A stretch of 64,000 nucleotides of DNA from Streptomyces rishiriensis (GTDB lineage Bacteria; Actinomycetota; Actinomycetes; Streptomycetales; Streptomycetaceae), in assembly GCF_003112535.1 (NCBI RefSeq), contig NZ_BEWA01000012.1, positions 62,001 through 126,000 on the forward strand. Reading direction: 5' to 3'. The notes beneath the pieces are model-generated. The model was not told where the DNA came from, searched no databases, and saw only the letters and a list, made by a program, of their open reading frames with translations. This document shows, piece by piece, positions 59,251 to 64,000 of this stretch (positions are counted from its first letter, which is position 1; every line of letters begins with the position of its first letter). The position numbers were made by a program, and so were the translations under genes.

Positions 59251-62021
59251 CTACTTGCCTCCTCGACTGTGCCCCCCGTGTCATCTTCGGCGTGTGCGTG
59301 TGCTTCTTGAGCCGCTGCGCGTGCGGTGTTCCGTGCTGCGTCGCGTACTGCCTCTTGCGACGGGACCCGGTTCTGGCCCGTCTTCTCGGCGATCTCCGCC
59401 TCCACCTCGCGGTAGCCCGCCTCCGCCCCCCGGCGGAAACCGCCCAGACGGCGGCGGAGGGCGTCCGCGTCGACGGAACCGGTCCGCTGGCGCGGGGCGT
59501 GGGCGGGTGCGGTGATCTTGGGTGTGCGCTTGGGGAGGCCCTTGTCGGTGAGGGGTTCCTCCGGGGCGTCGGGGGTGCGTGCGTGTTCCGTCCCGGCTTC
59601 GCCTGCGGCGGCCTCGTCGGCGGGCGCGGGCGGCTCCTGGGACGCGTCCTCGTGGCCGGCGGCGGGGGACGCGTGGGTGTGCTCGTCCTGCGTGGTGTCG
59701 GGCTCCCCCAGGGGGCTCGGCAGCAGGAGTTCCATGGTCGTCTCGGCGGGCGACTCCGCCGGGCTCTTCGCCTGGCGGACGGCCTTCTCGGCCAGCGCGA
59801 CCAGCGGATCGGCGGGCTTGGAACGGCCCGGCAGGACGTTGGAGTTGGCCTCGGCGTCGGCGCCGGGCAGGGAGAAGGCGTGGGCGGCCGCGGCGGACGG
59901 CGCGGAGGAGGGGACGGCGGCGGCCGGGGCGGCGGCGAGGAGCTGGGTCGGCAGGACGACGACGGCGGCCACCCCGCCCTGCTTCTGCTCGCGCAGCCGG
60001 ACGCGCACCCCGTGCCGGTGGGCCAGCCGGGCCACCACGTACAGGCCGAGGCCGAGCCCCTCCTCGCCTTCCTGGTCGTACGGCGTCTCGGGGTCGAACT
60101 CGGCGAGGCGGCCGTTGAGCCGGCCGAGCCGGTCGTCCGGGATCCCGATGCCCTCGTCCTGGACGGAGAGCATGACCTCGCCGTTCTCCAGCAGCCAGCC
60201 GGAGACCTCGACGGGCAGGTCGGGCGGGGAGAACGAGGTGGCGTTCTCCATGAGTTCGGCCAGCAGGTGGGAGAGGTCGTCGGCGGCGAAGCCCGCCACG
60301 TGCGCGTGCGGGGGCAGCGCCGAGATCCGCACGCGCTCGTAGCGCTCGATCTCGCTGACCGCCGCGCGGACCACGTCGACCAGCGGGATGGGGCCCGCGT
60401 GCTGCTGGACGTGTTCCGTTCCGGCCAGGACCAGCAGGTTCTCGCTGTGCCGGCGCATGACCGTGGCGAAGTGGTCGAGCTTGAAGAGCGTGGCCAGCCG
60501 CTCGGGGTCCTGTTCCCGCTCCTCCAGGCCCTCGATGACGGCGAGTTGGCGCTCGACCAGGCCGAGGGTGCGCAGGGCGAGGTTCACGAAGGTGCCGCTG
60601 ATGCTGTCCCGCAGGCCGTCCAGCCGGGCGGCGGAGGAATCGAGTTCGGCGCGCAGTTCCTCGCGGGCGTCGGCCATCCGCTGGCGCTGGCCCACGAGGT
60701 GCTTGCGGTCGGACTCCAGGGTGGCGACGCGCTCGTGGAGGGCGACGGCGTGCTGGTGCAGGGCGTTGACGGAGCGGACGACCTGGGCGAACTCGTCGTT
60801 GCGGCCGGTGAACGCGACCGGTTCCTCGGCCGCGGGGTTCTCCGCCCCGGCCAGCCGTGCCGACCCCCTGCGCAGCACGGACAGCGGGCGGGTGAGGCTG
60901 CGCGCCATGCCCGTGGCCACGGCGACGGCGAGCAGCATCAGCGCGCCGAGCACGGCGACGCGGATCTCCAGGCCGGTGACGTCGTCGTCGCGCAGCCGGG
61001 CGAGGTCCTCGACGCGATGGCCGTACAGGGAGGACTCCGCGCCGCGCATCAGGTCGAGGCGGGCGGAGAGCGCGGCGTTGAGCTCCTTGACGTCGGTGTC
61101 GAGGTCGCGGCCGCTCAGTTCCGGCTGGTCGGTGAGGGACGCGAGGTAGGCCTCGGCGGCGTCGACGTCGCCGCCGGTGACGGTGGAGTCGTAGGAGGCC
61201 ACCACGTCCTCGGGCGCGCCCTCGCGGAAGTCGGCGAGGGCGGCGTCGGAGCGCAGCCGGGCCTGCTGAGCGGCGGCGGTGAGGGCGTCGCGCTGCTCGG
61301 TGTCGGCGTCGGAGGAGATCTTCTCGGTGCTCGACCGGCCGGTGACGGGGTCGTAGGAGTTCTCGTCGCGGGTCGGCACGTTCAGCGCCGCGAGCAGCAG
61401 CCCCCGGGTCGCGGAGGCCTGCTGGACGGCGCTGTCGAGCTCGGCGAGGGCGTACGCGCCGGATCCGGCGCGCGGCGGCATCTGCTCGGCCAGCCGGTCG
61501 ACGAGGACGTGGAGCGCGGCGATGACCTGGGAGTACCCCTGGTGTGCCTGGAGCGGGGTGCTCTTGCCGGTGAGGGCCGACTGCCGCACGGACGGGAGAG
61601 CGTCGAGGGCCTTGCGCAGCGCGGCGGAGACGTCCGTCCCGGTGATCAGCTCGCTCGCCTGGCGGTCGACCCGGGCGCTGCTCTGCGCGGAGGGCGCCTT
61701 GGACCTGACGCGGCCGGCCGCCACATAGGTGGTGACCTCGTCGCGTTCGTCCGCCAGGGACTGGGCGAGGGCGAGGGCGTCCTGTGACTGTTCGGCCAGG
61801 GTGACCAGATCCTGGGAGTCCTTCAACTGGCCGGACGCGGCCAGGACCGAGGGCGCGCCGGCTCCGGCGATGGCGGCGGCCACGACGGCCACCGCGACGA
61901 TCAGCCGGTTGCGTACGTGGGTCGGGCGGCCCTTGCCGACAGGGGTGCGCTCCGCGCCCCCCTCGGAGGCCGTCTGGCTGCCTGTACGCCGAGGCCGCGT
62001 CTTCTGCACCGGTGCTCGCAT
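59247..62021 (-). CDS. cvnA: Conservon sensor kinase-like protein CvnA
   Basis: This 924-residue protein has a first membrane helix near 40-60, a long extracytoplasmic nitrate/NIT-type sensor region, a second helix near 345-365 and a HAMP domain. The histidine-kinase-type ATPase domain (VMLSVQDEGIGIPDDRLGRL, LGLGLYVVARLAHRHGV) follows. The His of the kinase box is not obvious, as in other CvnA proteins. A long Pro/Ala/Glu-rich tail of about 230 residues follows. It heads the cvnABCD-monooxygenase operon. Confidence 0.9.
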   Translation of the reverse strand: MRAPVQKTRPRRTGSQTASEGGAERTPVGKGRPTHVRNRLIVAVAVVAAAIAGAGAPSVLAASGQLKDSQDLVTLAEQSQDALALAQSLADERDEVTTYVAAGRVRSKAPSAQSSARVDRQASELITGTDVSAALRKALDALPSVRQSALTGKSTPLQAHQGYSQVIAALHVLVDRLAEQMPPRAGSGAYALAELDSAVQQASATRGLLLAALNVPTRDENSYDPVTGRSSTEKISSDADTEQRDALTAAAQQARLRSDAALADFREGAPEDVVASYDSTVTGGDVDAAEAYLASLTDQPELSGRDLDTDVKELNAALSARLDLMRGAESSLYGHRVEDLARLRDDDVTGLEIRVAVLGALMLLAVAVATGMARSLTRPLSVLRRGSARLAGAENPAAEEPVAFTGRNDEFAQVVRSVNALHQHAVALHERVATLESDRKHLVGQRQRMADAREELRAELDSSAARLDGLRDSISGTFVNLALRTLGLVERQLAVIEGLEEREQDPERLATLFKLDHFATVMRRHSENLLVLAGTEHVQQHAGPIPLVDVVRAAVSEIERYERVRISALPPHAHVAGFAADDLSHLLAELMENATSFSPPDLPVEVSGWLLENGEVMLSVQDEGIGIPDDRLGRLNGRLAEFDPETPYDQEGEEGLGLGLYVVARLAHRHGVRVRLREQKQGGVAAVVVLPTQLLAAAPAAAVPSSAPSAAAAHAFSLPGADAEANSNVLPGRSKPADPLVALAEKAVRQAKSPAESPAETTMELLLPSPLGEPDTTQDEHTHASPAAGHEDASQEPPAPADEAAAGEAGTEHARTPDAPEEPLTDKGLPKRTPKITAPAHAPRQRTGSVDADALRRRLGGFRRGAEAGYREVEAEIAEKTGQNRVPSQEAVRDAARNTARAAAQEAHAHAEDDTGGTVEEASS

Positions 62022-62377
62022 TCCTGACTCGTGTACCCATGGGCCGGATATGACGCCCCGTCAACTGGCGCTACGTCCGGTACGGTTCCCGACCCTCCCA
62101 GTGCGGGTGTGCGGGGTCCGCGCATCGCTTGCCCCGCCACCCGAAGGAGTGAACATCGGAGGGGAGTTGGCGGGCAAGTTCCCCTGGCGTGTGCGGAGGC
62201 CCCGCCCGGCAGGCCGGTTGGACGTGGGCGGCAGGCTTTGGCAGTATTCGCCGCCACGTCTTCCCGGAGTGCTTCATTCCCGCTCAAAACAGGCGTCTGA
62301 CCTGCGGTGGCGCGCCCGTTCGGGGAGTGATGCCAGCCTTTTGCGAAGGCTGTGAAGGGGTCGTGCAGACTGGCTGG
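62022..62377. other. Divergent promoter region between cvnA and the PP2C-like gene
   Basis: About 355 bases hold no gene. It must contain the promoters of the conservon operon and of the PP2C-like gene; I could not identify clear boxes. Confidence 0.5.
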
Positions 62378-63169
62378 ATGCGCACGGAACTTGTGTCGGA
62401 CGGCGGCGATCCGGCCCGCCCCAACGAGGACTTCGCGAGTGTCGGGCTTCCCGCCTCCGGGCAGGGCGGTTCGCTCGTCCTGCTGGACGGGGTGACTCCG
62501 CCGCGGGACGGCGCGGGCTGTCTGCATTCGGTCCCCTGGTTCACGGCGCGGCTGGGCGGCGCCCTGACCGAACTGACCGTTTCACTCCCGGATGTCCCCC
62601 TGGCCGAGGCGCTCGCCCTCGCCATCGCGCGTACCGCCGAGGCCCACGCGGGAACCTGTGACCTTTCTCACCCGCGCACGCCGCAGGCCACGGTGGTCCT
62701 CGCGCGGTGGTCGCCGCGGAGCGTCGAGTACCTGGTCCTGTGCGACGCGACGCTGCTGCTGGCGTCGCCGGACGGCCGGGTCGTGCCCGTGCGCGACGAC
62801 CGGCTCGCGAGGCTGCCGCGGGCCCTGTTGCGGAGCGCCGACGTCGTGGACGGCACCCTGCGCAACAAGGAGGGCGGGTTCTTCACGGCGGCGGCCGACC
62901 CCTCGGCGGCCTCCCGCGCGGTGACGGGCGCCGTGCCACGCCGCGAGGTCGCCGCGCTGGCCGCGCTGTCGGACGGGGCCGCCCGCTGGACGGAGCTGTT
63001 CCGCCGGGGCGACTGGCCCGACCTGTTCGCCCTGGTCCGCGAGGAGGGGGCGGGGTCCCTGGTGGAGCGGGTCCGCCGACTGGAACGGGCGGACGACGCC
63101 GCCGGCCGCCCCTGCCTGGCCCGGGCGAAGACACACGACGACGCGACGGTGGTGTACGCGCAGCTGTGA
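62378..63169 (+). CDS. PP2C-like protein, second copy
   Basis: This 263-residue protein is similar to the gene at 578-1,402, sharing PNEDFA, LLDGVT, CDLSHPRTPQATVV, the EYLVLCDATLLL block, LSDGAARW and the final DDATVVY. The metal-binding Asp pattern fits PP2C phosphatases. The ATG start has no strong ribosome site. Its place next to the conservon is ordinary, not mobile. Confidence 0.7.
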   Translation: MRTELVSDGGDPARPNEDFASVGLPASGQGGSLVLLDGVTPPRDGAGCLHSVPWFTARLGGALTELTVSLPDVPLAEALALAIARTAEAHAGTCDLSHPRTPQATVVLARWSPRSVEYLVLCDATLLLASPDGRVVPVRDDRLARLPRALLRSADVVDGTLRNKEGGFFTAAADPSAASRAVTGAVPRREVAALAALSDGAARWTELFRRGDWPDLFALVREEGAGSLVERVRRLERADDAAGRPCLARAKTHDDATVVYAQL

Positions 63170-63187
63170 AACGGCGTCCGGCCGGGG

Positions 63188-63670
63188 TTACTTCTCCATG
63201 CCGCGGTTGAGCTGCTGCAGCAGTCGGGCCAGCTCCGCGACCTCGGCGCGGTCCCAGTGGGAGAAATGGCTGACGTACCGCTCGCGGCGGGCCTCGCGGA
63301 CCCGGCTCACCCGGCTGCGGCCCTCCTCGGTGAGATCGACCAGCCAGGCGCGGCCGTCCGCCGGGTCCGGCGCCCGGGCGATCAGGCCGAGCTGTTCCAG
63401 GGCCCGCAGCTGGCGGGACATGGTGGCCTTGCCGACGCCGATGTACGCGGCGAGCTCCGTGGCGCGCTGGCGGCCGCACTCCTCCAGCCGGACGAGCAGC
63501 CCGTAGGCGGCGGACTCCAGGTCCGGATGGACCTCGCGGGCCATCTCTCCCTGGTTGGCGCGGGCGCGGCGCAGCAGCACCGTGAGCTCGCGCTCCAGGG
63601 AGAGGAACTCCCGGTCGTCCTGCTCCACACCGCGCGACGACCGTCCGTCGTCGTTCGTGTCCTCGTGCAC
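63188..63670 (-). CDS. MarR-family transcriptional regulator
   Basis: This 160-residue protein has a MarR winged helix (LESAAYGLLVRLEE, then RATELAAYIGVGKATMSRQL and LGLIARAPDPADGRA). GTG start with AGGGG upstream. It probably represses a nearby gene or its own; the target is not evident. It is convergent with the PP2C-like gene, with an 18-base gap. Confidence 0.9.
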   Translation of the reverse strand: MHEDTNDDGRSSRGVEQDDREFLSLERELTVLLRRARANQGEMAREVHPDLESAAYGLLVRLEECGRQRATELAAYIGVGKATMSRQLRALEQLGLIARAPDPADGRAWLVDLTEEGRSRVSRVREARRERYVSHFSHWDRAEVAELARLLQQLNRGMEK

Positions 63671-63775
63671 GTCAGCACCCCTGATCTCACCGGTCGCCGC
63701 GGTCGCGCAGCGCTCAAGTATTCCCCAGGCACAGGCCGACGGCGTTTCCCCGGGCCGTGTCCCGCGTACGGCGAA

Positions 63776-63804
63776 GGCCCGGGCTCCCTCACGGGACCCG
63801 GGCC
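63776..63804 (-). terminator. Terminator after lon
   Basis: Stem GGCCCGGG with CCCGGGCC encloses an inner TCCC/GGGA pair, about 20 bases past the end of lon on its strand. Confidence 0.75.
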
Positions 63805-63824
63805 GTGCCGTCCCGCGGCGTCCG

Positions 63825-64000
63825 TCACGCCGCCACGGGAACCTCCGGCGCCGCGCCGTTCACGGCGGGCGCGAGCGCCAGTTCCAGGGCCTGGCGGACG
63901 TCGGTCACGGCGTGGACGTCGAGCTTGTCCAGCACCTCCGCGGGGACGTCGTCCAGGTCGGGCTCGTTGCGCTTGGGGATGATCACGGTGGTGACGCCGG
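63825..64000 (-). CDS. lon: Lon protease, C-terminal end only
   Basis: The window ends inside this gene. The visible 58 residues read GVTTVIIPKRNEPDLDDVPA, then EVLDKLDVHAV and RQALELAL, the conserved C-terminal end of the Lon ATP-dependent protease, which degrades misfolded and regulatory proteins. The active-site serine and lysine lie outside the window. Confidence 0.9.
   Translation of the reverse strand, partial: GVTTVIIPKRNEPDLDDVPAEVLDKLDVHAVTDVRQALELALAPAVNGAAPEVPVAA

Noticed and set aside
59281..62064. Long open frames overlapping cvnA in other phases
   Set aside because: Composition is Arg/Pro-rich and structureless; the true frame is defined by the CvnA domains and operon overlaps.

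Overview
The window looks like a Streptomyces chromosome or a close relative. It is very GC-rich with strong third-position G/C bias. Several genes start with GTG or TTG. It also carries typical actinomycete families: a conservon (cvnABCD), a Ku plus LigD-polymerase pair, DUF5753 and DUF742 proteins, and FG-GAP secreted proteins. I recall the right half as resembling the S. coelicolor core segment running from lon past ku/ligD, but I could not check this.

Positions 1 to about 27,304 look like the right-hand part of an integrated genomic island. The right edge is the 3' half of a tRNA-Arg gene (27,261-27,304) followed by a terminator, which is the usual scar of integration into a tRNA 3' end. 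The left edge and an intact tRNA should lie outside the window. The island starts with a small regulatory group: a PP2C-like protein, an HTH protein, an RsbW-like ATPase and an XRE/DUF5753 regulator. A decayed mobile-element zone follows (about 3.8-10.7 kb), with a truncated tyrosine integrase, an IS110 transposase remnant and two pairs of dispersed repeats. This zone carries AT-richer cargo: a trypsin-like protease, a DUF4062 protein, a PIN-domain protein and a zinc-ribbon protein. The rest of the island is a DNA phosphorothioation locus. dndBCDE is on the minus strand, dndA is divergent, and a Dnd-associated methyltransferase and an Mrr-type endonuclease lie beyond dndA. Downstream of dndE is a tightly coupled five-gene unit (10,845-16,395). 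It encodes a small protein with an RNA polymerase alpha-CTD-like domain, a PLD-SF2 helicase, a 61-residue protein, a second DndD/Rad50-like ATPase and a 181-residue protein. The first and last proteins share a C-terminal motif. This unit sits where a restriction module would be expected, but I do not recognise DptF/G/H in it, and it is the best candidate for an undescribed system.

From 27.3 to 30.1 kb, just outside the scar, are a DUF3761 membrane protein, the tail of an IS21 helper gene (istB), a hypothetical gene and a DUF6262 transposon-accessory gene.

The remaining 34 kb is ordinary core-like chromosome. It holds an FG-GAP secreted protein, a TerD protein fused to a PD-(D/E)XK-like domain, and a beta-galactosidase unit (MFS, GH35, LacI) with a perfect operator. 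Next come an acyltransferase, divergent ku and ligD-polymerase genes, a NERD protein, a phosphatase, and a lipoprotein with a sensor kinase. Then follow an SH3-like secreted protein, an FtsW/PBP pair, an AurF-like oxygenase with a TetR regulator, an NlpC/P60 peptidase and the conservon operon with a flavin monooxygenase. The window ends with a second PP2C-like gene, a MarR regulator and the 3' end of lon.
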